Below are positions 9,725-20,795 of a stretch of DNA of 64,000 nt, piece after piece. Every line of letters starts with the position of its first letter. Position 1 is the first letter of the stretch. The position numbers and the translations under genes are program-made. The stretch is from Rana temporaria (Eukaryota; Chordata; Amphibia; Anura; Ranidae). The notes beneath the pieces are model-generated. The model was not told the origin of the DNA, made no database searches, and saw only the letters and a list, made by a program, of their open reading frames with translations. The DNA lies in NCBI RefSeq assembly GCF_905171775.1, contig NC_053495.1:111489764-111553763 (forward strand). The letters run 5' to 3'.

Positions 9725-10439
9725 GCGGTGTCCCAGTGATTGTAACAATTAGTCAAGCTAGCTAAGGGCTGGACACCTGTGTGCAGTGAGCAGTAGGGAT
9801 GAGCCGAACACCCCCCTGTTCGGTTCGCACCAGAACTTGCGAACACACCAAATGTTTGTGTGAACATTAGAACCCCGTTAAAGTCTATGGGACTCGAACA
9901 GTTGAAATCTAAAGTGCTATTTTTAAAGGCTAATATGCAATTTATTGTCCTAAAAATTGTTTGGGGACCTGGGTCCTGTCCCAGGGGACATGTATCAATG
10001 CAAAAAAAAGTTTTAAAAACTGAAGTTTTTTCGGGAGCAGTGAATTTAATAATGCTAAAAATGAAACAATAAAAGTGTAAAGTTAGCATGTGAAATAGCG
10101 CATGTTTCCCGTACATAGAACTGTCCCTGCACAAAGTGTCATTTTACTGAAAGGAAAAAAAGTATTTTAAAACCGGCTTTGCGGCTATAATGAATTGAAT
10201 GAATAATGAACGCACCCTCTGCTACGTCACTGGGGAAGCCCAGTCTTCCCCCTTGTGAAAAAAATGTGTGATCAAAATAAACGGGCCCTAATGACACACA
10301 CCTCTGCGCTTAGGACTAAACAATCAAAAAGAATCACAGCTGCTGTTTTTAGAAAAAAGTATATGACAAAGTATATATAACGTGTTTAAATATTAAATTA
10401 AACCGTAAATTATATATAAACAGCGCTCGTGTGTATGAG

Positions 10440-12065
10440 CCACACAGTGAATAGATAAACACAATATAATAATGTAAAAGTCCAAATGATTCAAACCCGT
10501 GATTGAAAGTGTTCATAGGCAAAATAAAAGTTCATGGAAAAGTAATAGGAGGTGAAACTTCTTTCTCTCTTTCAAGGTGTAAGGTCTTTAAAGTAAATTA
10601 ATTCAAAAAATTCTTCCACCACACCCGATGTGAGATAAAGTGATTCCTTCACCAATAAAAATGGCCACTCACCAGAACGAACAGCCTAACACTCTCGTGC
10701 TTCGGCACAATAGCGTGTAATAATTGGTTCAAACCATAGAGCGAGCTTCCATTCTCAATCAAGTAGTGAATAAGATCCTCATAAATAATGAAGAAAGTAT
10801 AACATAGTGTGATAACGTAAAACCAGTTTAATAACACACCACATAAAACTCTGCAAATTATGCACTCACACAATGCCAAAAAGGTAAAAACGTGAATAAA
10901 CACAGCAGAAATCTCCTCAATATTGTGCAGCTGGCAAACTACGGTCACGGCGGACCAAGGAAAGAAAATCCAGGTAGCTCACGGCACTCGATCCACACTT
11001 TAAGTTGATAGCCCCCAGAAAATGGCATGAAGCAAAAAACGAACAGGCGCTGGTCACTAGCGCAAGCAAGACACTGCACTGGCCTCTCACGTTGGTAGGT
11101 GGTCAAGAGGTCAGATTATAGCCACGACCCCGACATGTTTCGTCATAAACCTGACTTATTCATGGGATATGGCTATCTGTATGGTATGCACACTTTATAT
11201 AACACTAGGTACACTTTAATTAAAGAACCAGCAGCGTCGCAGAGTAACTGTCATCGTACATCCGAGCTTCCTATTGGCTAGTGCGGACCAGGTACAGGTG
11301 ACAGTGATAATTAAAGTGTACCTAGTGTTATATAAAGTGTGCATACCATACAGATAGCCATATCCCATGAATAAGTCAGGTTTTATGACGAAACATGTCG
11401 GGGGCGTGGCTATAATCTGACCTCTTGACCACCTACCAACGTGAGAGGCCAGTGCAGTGTCTTGCTTGCGCTAGTGACCAGCGCCTGTTCGTTTTTTGCT
11501 TCACGCCATTTTCTGGGGGCTATCAACTTAAAGTGTGGATCGAGTGCCGTGAGCTACCTGGATTTTCTTTCCTTGGTCCGCCGTGACCGTAGTTTGCCAG
11601 CTGCACAATATTGAGGAGATTTCTGCTGTGTTTATTCACGTTTTTACCTTTTTGGCATTGTGTGAGTGCATAATTTGCAGAGTTTTATGTGGTGTGTTAT
11701 TAAACTGGTTTTACGTTATCACACTATGTTATACTTTCTTCATTATTTATGAGGATCTTATTCACTACTTGATTGAGAATGGAAGCTCGCTCTATGGTTT
11801 GAACCAATTATTACACGCTATTGTGCCGAAGCACGAGAGTGTTAGGCTGTTCGTTCTGGTGAGTGGCCATTTTTATTGGTGAAGGAATCACTTTATCTCA
11901 CATCGGGTGTGGTGGAAGAATTTTTTGAATTAATTTACTTTAAAGACCTTACACCTTGAAAGAGAGAAAGAAGTTTCACCTCCTATTACTTTTCCATGAA
12001 CTTTTATTTTGCCTATGAACACTTTCAATCACAGGTTTGAATCATTTGGACTTTTACATTATTAT
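10440..12065. repeat. Large palindrome inside the foldback element
   Basis: Near-identical inverted arms at about 10440-11223 and 11308-12065, with a spacer of about 85 bp. Each arm contains the same 99-codon open frame (10649-10948 minus, 11583-11882 plus) with identical translation. The arms therefore diverged very recently or are being homogenised. The inner arm ends carry a GACATGTTTCGTCATAAACC-like motif. I recognise no protein family in the 99-codon frame. Confidence 0.9.
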
Positions 12066-12488
12066 AATGGCCCAGATTCAGGTAGATTTGCCCATTACTT
12101 ACACATGAGCTGCTCAGCTGAATTTCTCTGCGCTGGGGCAATTTTGCCAAATTGCCACCTGATTCAGGAATCGTTTGTTCATTTAATTTGCTCCTGTTTA
12201 AGGCAAAGCTGAGGGCGCAAGGCCGTGCAAGTCAAAGTGGGTGTGCCCCTATGTAAATGAGGATTTTTCGGCTCAGCAGAGGTTTGCGCCGGGCGCGCGC
12301 ATGCGCAGTTATAGCGCTGCCGTCTGCGCATGCGTCAAACTGCGCCTAGCATACTTTCAGGGCAAATCCTGCTCAGCTGCTTGCACTGAGCAAATAAATA
12401 GGAGCAGACTTGCGCAGGTTCTTTGCTGAATTTCATCCTGCTTTTTCCAACCCCCCCTGAGCAAGGAAATTCAGCCCATTTTGAAGAG

Positions 12489-14208
12489 ATGGCACCTCCA
12501 AAGGAACTAAAAAAAGAAAGGCAAACTTCGTGGCTGCGGAGATGGACATCTTAATTGCTGCACTCCAGCAACATAAAGAACTTCTATATGGTGCCCAGCG
12601 GGCAAACACCACCGTTGCCCAAAGGAGGGCTATCTTTGAAGCCATAGCCCTGGACATCAATGCCCTGGGTAATGAAGATCGTTCCTGGGATGACATTAAA
12701 AAAAAAACTGAATGATATGAGGCGCAGGGTCCGGGATAAACTGGCTCTTATCCGAAAACATACCGGTGGCACGGGAGGTGGACCGCGATGTAAGATCCGC
12801 CTAAATCATGAGGAGGAGCTTATTGCCCAAACTTTTGTGCAGGAGCAGGTGGAGGGACTTGCATGGTACGACTCCACTCTTGGGAACTTGGGGACTGGTA
12901 AGTTATTGTTGTTTCATATCTGCTGTGCATCATGGGAGGGGGTAGAAGTGAACATATTTGTGGGTAGAAGTGAAGATGGAACTATTATTTTTGTTTCATA
13001 TCTGCTGTGCATCATGGGAGGGGGTAGAAGTGAACATATTTGTGGGTAGAAGTGAAGATGGAACTATTATTTTTGTTTCATATCTGCTGTGCATCATGGG
13101 AGGGGGTAGAAGTGAACATATTTGTGGGTAGAAGTGAAGATGGAACTATTATTTTTGTTTCATATCTGCTGTGCATCATGGGAGGGGGTAGAAGTGAACA
13201 TGTGAGCAGTGTGTTGCACCAGCAAAATATTTTGTTTTGGTGTCATCCACAGGTGGTGATGATGATGATGAAGCTGGGCCGTCTTCGGCTGCGGGTCGAC
13301 CCACGCCATCCATACCTGAGCCAGGGGTCCAGTCAGGCCCCATGGACATTATGGCAATGCTGGTCCAGGAGGAGTTCCTACCGGGGCCAAGTATGGTGGA
13401 GGAAGTTGTTTTGGAGGAGGATTCCTTTTTCCTCATCCAGGAGGACTCTGGCTCCCTCCAGGAGGATACCACCATCCCTGAGCAACCCACCACCCCCCCG
13501 CCCAGCACGTTATCCCCCTCCAGGGCAAGCCCCTCCAGGGCAAGCCTCTCCATTGTGGACCCCTCCCCTTCTCCCTCTGTCCGTGCCCGAGCCTCTCCTC
13601 CCAGGAAGGCTCTGTCCAAAACGAGGCATATATCCTCCAGCCTCCGTGACGGTCTGCTGGAGGAGCAGGCCCTGCAGACCCGCCATATAGGGGCCATGGT
13701 GGGAGATGTTCGACGTCTGGCGGACAGCATGGCATCCACCTCCACCTCTGTGCAGCATGCCCTCACCCTGCATGCAGACCGGGACAAACATGTCTCACAG
13801 AGCCTGGCGGAAATAAGTGGCAACTCCAAGGCCATAGTCACCTGCTTGGTGGCTCAGGAGAACGCCCCCGCTTTATTAAGCAGGATGGCAGCTGCGGTGG
13901 AGGCCAACACCGCTGCTGTGCAGGCCAACACCGCTGCAGTGCGGGAGGAGGGGAGAGTTACCCGCCGTCATCAGCGGGATACCACCACCCGCCAAATGCG
14001 GATGTTGGCCCAGACCAACACCATCCTCGCCCGCCTGGCCAACGCCATGGAGGGCATGCAGCCACCACCTGCGAGGAGTCTGGAAGTAGGGGTTGATGCT
14101 CCTCCCCCCCCTCAATCCCCACCCCATGCCTCCTCCGCACCACGGAGATTGAGGAGCCAGAGCCGGGGCACCCTTGGCCCAAAGAAAAAAATCAAAAAAA
14201 TGATCTAA
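12489..14208 (+). pseudogene. Harbinger Myb/SANT-like DNA-binding protein, two exons, two poly-A frameshifts
   Basis: The partner protein of Harbinger transposases, known from family members to bind the ends and carry the transposase into the nucleus. ATGGCACCTCC opens at 12489. An A7 run at about 12510 and an A10 run at about 12699 each shift the frame by one base. Across them the Myb-like trihelix is clear: KRKANFVAAEMDILIAALQ, then RRAIFEAIALDINAL, then RSWDDIKKK and NDMRRRVRDKL. Exon 1 ends at 12897 before GTAAGT. The intron ends CCACAG at 13252, and exon 2 (13253-14208) keeps the frame. Exon 2 encodes an acidic then Pro/Ser-rich region, a helical region around residues 120-240 of that exon, and a basic C-terminus. 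It resembles NAIF1-type Harbinger ORF1 proteins. Confidence 0.82.
12911..13200 (+). repeat. 82-bp tandem repeat within the Myb-gene intron
   Basis: Three and a half copies of an 82-bp unit beginning GTTTCATATCTGCTGTGCAT, starting at 12911, 12993, 13075 and 13157. The copies look almost identical. The array lies wholly between the splice donor at 12898 and the acceptor at 13252, so it changes intron length but not the protein. Confidence 0.93.
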
Positions 14209-14621
14209 TTTCTACAATTATTATATGCTCAGAATATGAGTTTATATATTTTTTGATATATGCTCAGGATATGAGCTTTTATATTTATTTGTAGTCCCTA
14301 CACACGGTGAGGAGTGTATACTACAGTGTGACTGGTGTGTGAATGGGGGGGGGGGTGGCACTCCTGCTGGAAAAGGGGTGTCACCCTCTGCCATGTGAAA
14401 GGTGTATGAATAGACAGCAACATAATTGGAGCCTTGACGCGGCGTTGCTGCTCCCTAATACCATGGGGTATTGTTGGGTCTAATCCAATTTGGGGTGCAT
14501 GTGTCGGGTGTGTGCTAGGGACTACAGTGGTGTGCATACATGCATTATACTTGTGACAAGATCAGGGTGTGTTTAATGTGCAAAGAGACATTCCACAAGA
14601 CCATTCCGGATTGCTCTTCCC

Positions 14622-15733
14622 TCAGAAGATCCGGTAGTGTTTCTTGGGGGGGGGGGGTTGCGTGGTTCGGGGGGTAAGGTCATTGCGTAGCTCAATGTGC
14701 ATGCCCCTTCTCTCAGCAAAATTGTGGAGAATACAACATGCCCCGACGATTTGGCACACAAAGTTGGGTGAATACAACAGGGTCCCCCCTGATTTATCCA
14801 GACATCTGAATCGAGATTTAAGGATGCCAAATGTGCGCTCCACCACCGCACGGGTACGTGCATGGGCTTCGTTAAATCTTTCCTCTCCTGGTGTTTGAGG
14901 GTTACGAAATGGGGTCATCATGTGAGGTCCCAGGGCATATGCAGAGTCACCTGGAAGGGAAAAGACAGGAGGATGTTAGTCGTGCATGTGCCCCTTGTGA
15001 TGTCTGCATCATGGGGGGGGGGCAGTCATACCTGACACCCATGTCACTCACCAATCAGCCAGCTGTCTCCATACATGTTCTGGTCAAACTCGGTTGGAAT
15101 GGGGCTGTGTCGGTAAATAAAACTGTCATGGCTTGACCCTGGGTGTTTGGCACGGACATGCCATATGAGGCCATGTGCATCCACAATCACCTGCACATTT
15201 ATCGAATGCCAATGCTTCCTGTTGCAGTAGATATGCTCGAGGAGCCGGGGGGGGCGTAGTGCCACATGGGTACAATCTATTGCACCCACAGTGCGTGGAA
15301 ATCTGGCTATTTCATAAAAATCACTGATTGCCTTCTGCCGCAGGTCAGCCGTGGTTGGTTTGATAAATTGTGTGCCCATGCGTCTGAGTATTGCAGGGAT
15401 CACTTGGTGCACACACCTGCTCATGCTGGATTGGGACATCCCCGCCACCACTCCACCTGTGCGCTGAAATGAGCCACTTGCCAAAAAATGAAGGGTTGCC
15501 ACTACCTTCACCAGTGGCTGCACTGCCTGTCCCCGATGGGTCGGGCTGCTGATGTCATCCTGCAGGATTGTTACCAACTCAAGGATGACTTCAGGGCTGA
15601 AGCGAAACATGCGATACACCTCATTATCACTCATCTCAAAAAGGTTGTAGCGCCCTCTGTAAATCCTCTCCCGTGCCCTCCTACGAGTCGGCTCAGTCAA
15701 TAGAATATCAAGAACCATAGCTGCCCCTGGCAT
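14622..15733 (-). CDS. Harbinger DDE transposase, two exons, apparently intact
   Basis: Cut-and-paste transposase of the 12069-16184 element. Exon 1 is 15733-15052 and exon 2 is 14950-14622. The 101-bp intron starts GTGAGT and ends TTCCAG, and splicing joins SWLIG to DSAYALGPHMMTPF without a frame change. The product is about 336 residues. It has an N-terminal helical region (FRFSPEVILELVTIL), a helix-turn-helix-like stretch (GMSQSSMSRCVHQV) and the catalytic acids in GAIDCTHVALRPP, QVIVDAHGLIWHV and RAVVERTFGILKSRF. The C-terminus reads CQIVGACCILHNFA, usual for this family. No stop or frameshift is seen. The family often runs slightly longer, so an upstream start is possible, but 15733 is the first ATG in frame. 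Confidence 0.9.
14951..15051 (-). other. Intron of the Harbinger transposase
   Basis: Bounded by GTGAGT (15051-15046) and TTCCAG (14956-14951) on the minus strand. It carries stops in the coding frame and a G-run. Removing it restores a continuous DDE domain. Confidence 0.85.
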
Positions 15734-16279
15734 GTTGGTGCACAGATGTGAGGTCCCGAAAATGTGGGTGCTCTGCTTGTTCAGCTCGTCTGTCTAGGTG
15801 CTGCTGAAGTTGCGCGCTTCTTCAGATGACATTTGGCCATCTTTTGCTAACTTGCCCCTGCTTTTAGCAGGAGCAAGTTTGCCCGGGGAAAAAAGCTTGC
15901 GCGCTTCCAGCGCAAGATGCGCATCACACGCGCATGTTTCTGAATCATCGGCAGTACCTAATTTGCATATTCGCTGAGGGAATTCCATGAAGGCGCAACT
16001 TACACCCCGCGCAAAATTGCGCTATAATTGCGCCGGAGCAGCTAGGCTGCGTGCGCGGGAAAATGGCCGCATTTCAGGCTTAACTGGTTTACAGAATCAG
16101 CCGCAAATTTGCATGGGAGCAAATCAGTACTTGCGCGGCGCAAATCACACTTGCTCCCGTGCAAGTGCTTCTTGAATCTGGGCCATTGTGTTTATCTATT
16201 CACTGTGTGGCTCATACACACATGAGCGCTGTTTATATATAATTTACGGTTTAATTTAATATTTAAACACGTTATATAT

Positions 16280-16860
16280 ACTTTGTCAGTCTTCCCCCTT
16301 GCTGGGCTTCCCCAGTGACGTAGCAGAGGGTGCGTCAGAGGGTGCGGGGTCACGTGACGAGTGGCCCCGCCTCCCCTATAAAAGAAATGTCACAGCTTCA
16401 GCCGCTCATTCGCTGGGCTGTGTCCAGCGGTGAAAGGAGGTCGGCGATGCTGCACTCTGGATGAATGGATCTTCTCATCGCTGGACCGGAGATCACCCGC
16501 ACCCGTCGCTGGATACAGACAACGTTGGAGCAGGAAGTCGGGAACGAGTGTCACCGCTGGATTTTTTTTCTTTTTTTTTATTAATAAAGGACTTTTTTTG
16601 TACGGTGTGTGTGTGTGTTTTTTTTTTTTAACTATTTACACTTGCTTCGTGAAATGGTAGGGGTACAATGTACCCCATTACCAATTCACATAGGGAGGGG
16701 GGCCAGGATCTGGGGGTCCCTTTTGTTAAAGGGGTCTTCCAGATTCTGATAAGCCCCCTGCCTGCAGACCCCCACAACCACCAGGCAAGGGTCGTGGGGA
16801 TGAGGCCCTTGTCCCCATCAACATGGGGACATCCTTTTTTTTTTTTTTTATGAATGAATT
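16280..16860 (+). other. Right-arm-specific segment of the foldback element with a promoter-like start
   Basis: Present in the right arm but largely absent from the left. It contains a GC-rich block, CCTATAAAAG at about 16375 and then a GT run. About 16650-16840 is the inverse of a repeat near 63700-63920 (TGTCCCCATCAACATGGGGAC). I see no coding sequence. The TATAAAA may be a remnant promoter. Confidence 0.5.
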
Positions 16861-17349
16861 CGCTCTGAATTGCCAGAGCCGCCAAATCATTATAGCCGCA
16901 AAGCCGGTTTTAAAAGACTTTTTTTCCTTTCAGAAATGACACTTTGTGCAGAGACAGTTCTATGTACTGGAAACATGCGCTATTTCACATGCTAACTTTA
17001 CACCCCCCCCTAGGTACAACATTTAAAGGAATATTTCACTTTTATTGTTTCACTTTTAGCATTATTAAATTCACTGCTCCCGAAAAAACGTCAGTTTTTA
17101 AAACTTTTTTTGCATTGATACATGTCCCTTGGGACAGGACCCAGGTCCCCAAACACTTTTTAGGACAATAACTTGCATATTAGCCTTTAAAATTAGCACT
17201 TTAGATTTCTCCCATAGACTTTAACAGGGTGTTCCGCGACTTTTCGAATTTGCCGCGAACACCCCTAATTGTTCGTTGTTCGGCGAACAGGCAATGTTCG
17301 AGTCGAACATGAGTTTGGCTCGAACTCGAAACTCATCCCTAGTGAGCAG

Positions 17350-17559
17350 TTTTGGGCTGGCTGTGTGTGTTTGCAAAGTGTACCTTTTTTTTCTTGTGTC
17401 TGGCTGATTTTTACCTGTAACAACGCTGTGCCATTTTGCCTTGGTTTTACCAGGGAGCACATGCATTCGCAAAGGTGCCGCTAAAAAGTTTATTTTGTTT
17501 GACAACTAAGGGCTCATGTGCATTCGTAAGAGTACTGCTATACTCACAGTTGTTGTCTG
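17350..17559. other. Unassigned flank
   Basis: Continuation of the DNA into which the foldback element inserted. No feature was recognised. Confidence 0.4.
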
Positions 17560-17757
17560 GCAGCCATGGCGCCCCTTGCGGCCAGCGTAAATATGCACCC
17601 AAGATACGACGGCGTAGGAGACTTGCGTTGATCGTATCTTGGCAAAATTCAGGCGTATCTCATTTTAAGAATGAGCGCATAGATACGACGGCGCATTCGG
17701 ACTTACGACGGCATATCTACTCATATGTTGGCGTAAGTCTCTGTGAATCCGGGCCAT
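17560..17757. mobile_element. Harbinger-type MITE fragment
   Basis: The right end reads GCGTAAGTCTCTGTGAATCCGGGCC, close to the GGCCC-A/G-GATTCA termini of the local Harbinger family. It has the repeated TACGACGG motifs common in such MITEs. The left terminus is missing or diverged. Confidence 0.6.
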
Positions 17758-18365
17758 GGTGTCTAATTATGTAATTGGTTAACAAACCAATAAGTGGGTG
17801 GGAGTGTCTTGTGAAAAAAAAAACTCTAATAAAAGAGAGAAAATATGTGTTTAGTGATTTATACGTATATACCTTCATGTGCATACAAGGATTATATAGA
17901 GCATATCTCTATAAAAAGTTTATAGATGGTGAATGTTATACAGATGTAAAAACAAAAAGACAAAAGCACCTATTGTAACATTAATGTGAATTTCTGTAAG
18001 CCCCATGAGCCAGTAAATAAATGTATAATGTGTGTTGCAGCACGAGGACATAAAATTAATAAAGGTGAAATAATGAAATCTCACGTACATGTACAAGGTG
18101 TGATGTACAGTGAAATGAAGAAAAATGTATTGTATGGATGAAGATGGACAAAGGTTGTGTATGTGTGTCATAAACAATCCAAGTATTAGTGTAATATGTA
18201 ACACAAATGTGAAACGAATGTGTACACCGTATACAAATGAATAAAAAGTAAGGCGAGTCCTCCTGAAGCGTATACTATAAACTGGAGATGAGAATAAAGA
18301 TAAATGTGAAAAAATCTTTATAAAAAGTAAAAAATAAATAAATAAAAAATTCGCCCTCACATGCC
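17758..18365. other. AT-rich unassigned DNA
   Basis: Low-complexity AT-rich sequence without a supported gene. It may belong to the Penelope-like element that follows, but no terminal repeat shows this. Confidence 0.4.
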
Positions 18366-19165
18366 AACCTATACATGGGTTGGTGGGAGAGTTCCCGCAT
18401 TTTTGGACATGATAGCACCCGCCGCTTTGATACGTTTTTTTCTGTCGCTACATTGACGACCTGCTTTTTGTCTCAACAGGTGGACAGGCCAATTTAGATG
18501 AATGGCTTAGATATTTTAATCATAACTCTTTGAATCTCCAGTTCACAGGCAATCTGCAGGCAGTCTCCATTGACTTCCTGGATGTTAAGTTGTCTGGTTT
18601 GAACGGTGTGGTGGAAACAAGCCTTTATAGGAAACCCATGGCAGGGAATGCCCTCTTGAGTGCCGATTCTTGCCATCTGAGCCATACCATTCGTGGGGTC
18701 CCATATGGACAATTCCTTTGGCTCAAACGGCTGTGTAGCAAGACTGAGAACTATTCTTTTGAGGCTAATCTTATGTCACAGCCGTTTAGTGACCGGGGTT
18801 ACCCCCCCAAGGCCATCAACAGGGCACGTATTGCTGCTGATGCTATCCCCAGAGAAGCACTGTTGGGTGACCCAGTTGCTAGACACAACCGTGATCTCAC
18901 AATGTCATTCAACAATGCTCCGGTCTTCTCCACCCCCTTTAGCCTAGAGTACAATAAGATCAGACACACTGTAACTAAATACCTACCCATCCTTTTAAAT
19001 GACCCCATCTGCCAAGACATCTTGTCCAAAGGTATTAAATCGGTGTCACGAAGAGCTCCTACCTTGGGGGGTTGATTGTCTCCAAGTTTATTCCAAAGCA
19101 GGACCCAGAACTCCAATTGGCTTAATTTTAAGGGTACATTTGAATGCACTTTAAAAATGTGCATT
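18366..19165 (+). pseudogene. Penelope-like element: reverse transcriptase fragment
   Basis: A 5'-truncated, 3'-broken Penelope-like retroelement. The plus strand gives the RT active-site strand YIDDLLFVSTGGQANLDEWL, then FLDVKL, TSLYRKP and GNALLSADS. RGVPYGQFLWLKRLC and the FSDRGYPP thumb motif follow. This is the usual order in Penelope-family RT, and the linker (SRRAPTLG) follows. The frame stops at 19075. A related frame continues with NWLNFKGTFECTLKMCI, the cysteine-containing region before the GIY-YIG nuclease. Sequence identity to the element is lost after about 19165. No GIY-YIG domain is seen here. Confidence 0.8.
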
Positions 19166-19235
19166 CCCCTATATCAGATTTAGGGAATCCTTACCACAGA
19201 AACAAACAACTTTTATAATAACCACAAAAAATATA
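19163..19235. repeat. Inverted repeat partner of 27340-27412
   Basis: About 75 bp starting CATTCCCCTATATCAGATTT are the exact complement of 27340-27412. The pair brackets the 8-kb block that holds the TTAA element and the LINE. Confidence 0.85.
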
Positions 19236-19255
19236 CGCCTATCTTGCAATCAGTG

Positions 19256-19386
19256 CCTGGTCCCGTAGATGTCAGCAGCCTCTATGCGTTTCGCATGTTA
19301 TATTGCGTCCTCAGGAATGTTGCTGCCTGAGGACGCAATATACCTTGCGAAACGCGTAGAGGCTGCTGACATCTACGGGACCACGC
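19256..19386. repeat. Hairpin with about 60-bp arms
   Basis: The left arm reads GGTCCCGTAGATGTCAGCAG through TATTGCGTCCTCAGG. The right arm is its complement, with a loop of about 10 bases (AATGTTGCTG). The right arm contains GCGAAACGCGTAGAGG, similar in style to motifs in frog Penelope-type repeats. Base pairing is nearly perfect. Confidence 0.85.
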
Positions 19387-20795
19387 ACTGATCGCAGGAT
19401 AGGCATAGGGGGAACACGAGAGGAACGGCTTTTATCCATACACGGCTGGAGATGCTTGGTGCCGGCATACGGGCACAATAAAATGTGAGTGCAATACCTG
19501 CTTTAAATTTTAAAAACATATTTTTTTTTACATACTACACTATGAGTGGCACTCTCTCTGTGAGCTTTTGTAGAAAAAGAGAGACCACACTAGTATACCC
19601 AAGGCACCTGGCAGTTGTTGGAAACGCATAAGAGGAGTGGTTATCCTGGGAATGAACCAAATGCATTTATTAAATGAGATCTGGTGAGTGGCCATTTTTT
19701 TACGGTAATGGGACTATCACAGAAGTGGTGAAATCACGTTGTGTTTTAACATCTCACTTCCGGACCGCCTCCTGCACATATACGTCGGCAGAATGGCACG
19801 GCTGGGCACATGTACGTACAGGTATGTCCTGTACTAGTACCCAGCCGTGGGTCGCGGGCGCGCGCCCGTGGCATGCTCCCGCGACCTGGTCCGAAGCTCC
19901 GGGACCATGGGTCCCGCGGACCCGATCGCCGCTGGAGTGCGGCGATCGGTCCCCGGAGCTGAAGAACAGGGAGAGCCATGTGTAAACACGGCTTCCCCGT
20001 TCTTCACTGTGGCGGCTGCATCGATCGTGTGATCCCTTTTATAGGGAGACACGATCGATGACGTCACACCTACAGCCACACCCCCCTACAGTTGTAAACA
20101 CACACTAGGTGAAACGAAACTCCTTCAGCGCCCCCTGTGGTTAACTCCCAAACTGCAACTGTCATTTTCACAATAAACAATGCAATTTAAATGCATTTTT
20201 TGCTGTGAAAATGACAATGGTCCCAAAAATGTGTCAAAATTGTCCGAAGTGTCCGCCATAATGTCGCAGTCACGAAAAAAATTGCTGATTGCCATAAGTA
20301 GTAAAAAAAAATGATAAAAATGCAATAAAACCATACCTTATTTTGTAAATGCTATACATTTTGCGCAAACCAACCGATAAACGCTTTTTGCGATTTTTTT
20401 TACCAAAAATAGGTAGAAGAATACGTATCGGCCTAAACTGAGGAAAAACATTTTTTTTTATATATTTTTGGGGGATATTTATTATAGCAAAAAGTAAAAA
20501 ATATTGCATTTTTTTTCAAAATTGTCGCTCTATTTTTGTTTATAGCGCAAAAAATAAAAACCGCAGAGGTGATCAAATACCACCAAAAGAGGGGGGCGTG
20601 GCCAAGAGCGGCATGTGAGCGGACGTGTCTCACAGAGCTCCCAAATAGCACACTGCAGCGATCCTTCTCCCGGCCGAAATATCGCTCGTTTTCGGCAACG
20701 GACACCACCCAGCAGTACATCAGCACTCGGTGCACGCAGCGACCTGCTCTCCTGCCCGATTACCGGTATGATGACCTGTAAACAGCTCAAAGGAG

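Larger units (their letters stand above)
12069..16184. mobile_element. PIF/Harbinger DNA transposon (4.1 kb) with two convergent genes
   Basis: Terminal inverted repeats GGCCCAGATTCA at 12069-12080 and TGAATCTGGGCC at 16173-16184. It carries the two genes expected of Harbinger: a Myb/SANT-like DNA-binding protein on the plus strand and a DDE transposase on the minus strand, running toward each other. The left palindrome arm supplies the uninterrupted pre-insertion sequence. A clean 3-bp duplication could not be read, perhaps through mutation. The terminal regions are GC-rich with many GCGC and GCATGCGC motifs. Confidence 0.9.
9794..17341. mobile_element. hAT-type palindromic foldback element (7.5 kb, non-autonomous)
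   Basis: Both ends read TAGGGATGAG pointing outward. They are flanked by the perfect 8-bp duplication GTGAGCAG (9786-9793 and 17342-17349), the hAT signature. The two arms are inverted copies. The left arm (9794 to about 11223) matches the right arm (about 11308-12068 plus 16185-17341), which is interrupted by a Harbinger element. Both outer arms resemble the right-hand end of the 19.3-kb hAT element (50340-50731), including a GGGACA...ACATGTATCAATGC-like stretch. The element therefore looks like two right ends joined head to head. No hAT transposase lies inside. The right arm holds extra sequence (about 16300-16860) that recurs inverted near 63700-63920. Confidence 0.88.

Noticed and set aside
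10649..11882. A 99-residue hydrophobic protein present twice
   Set aside because: The two copies are the two arms of a palindrome in a non-autonomous element; no family, promoter or splice context supports a gene. Kept only as a structural observation.
19256..19386. Transcription terminator or microRNA precursor
   Set aside because: The arms are about 60 bp and near perfect, within repeat DNA; there is no U-tract terminator logic in a vertebrate and no evidence of a conserved mature miRNA.
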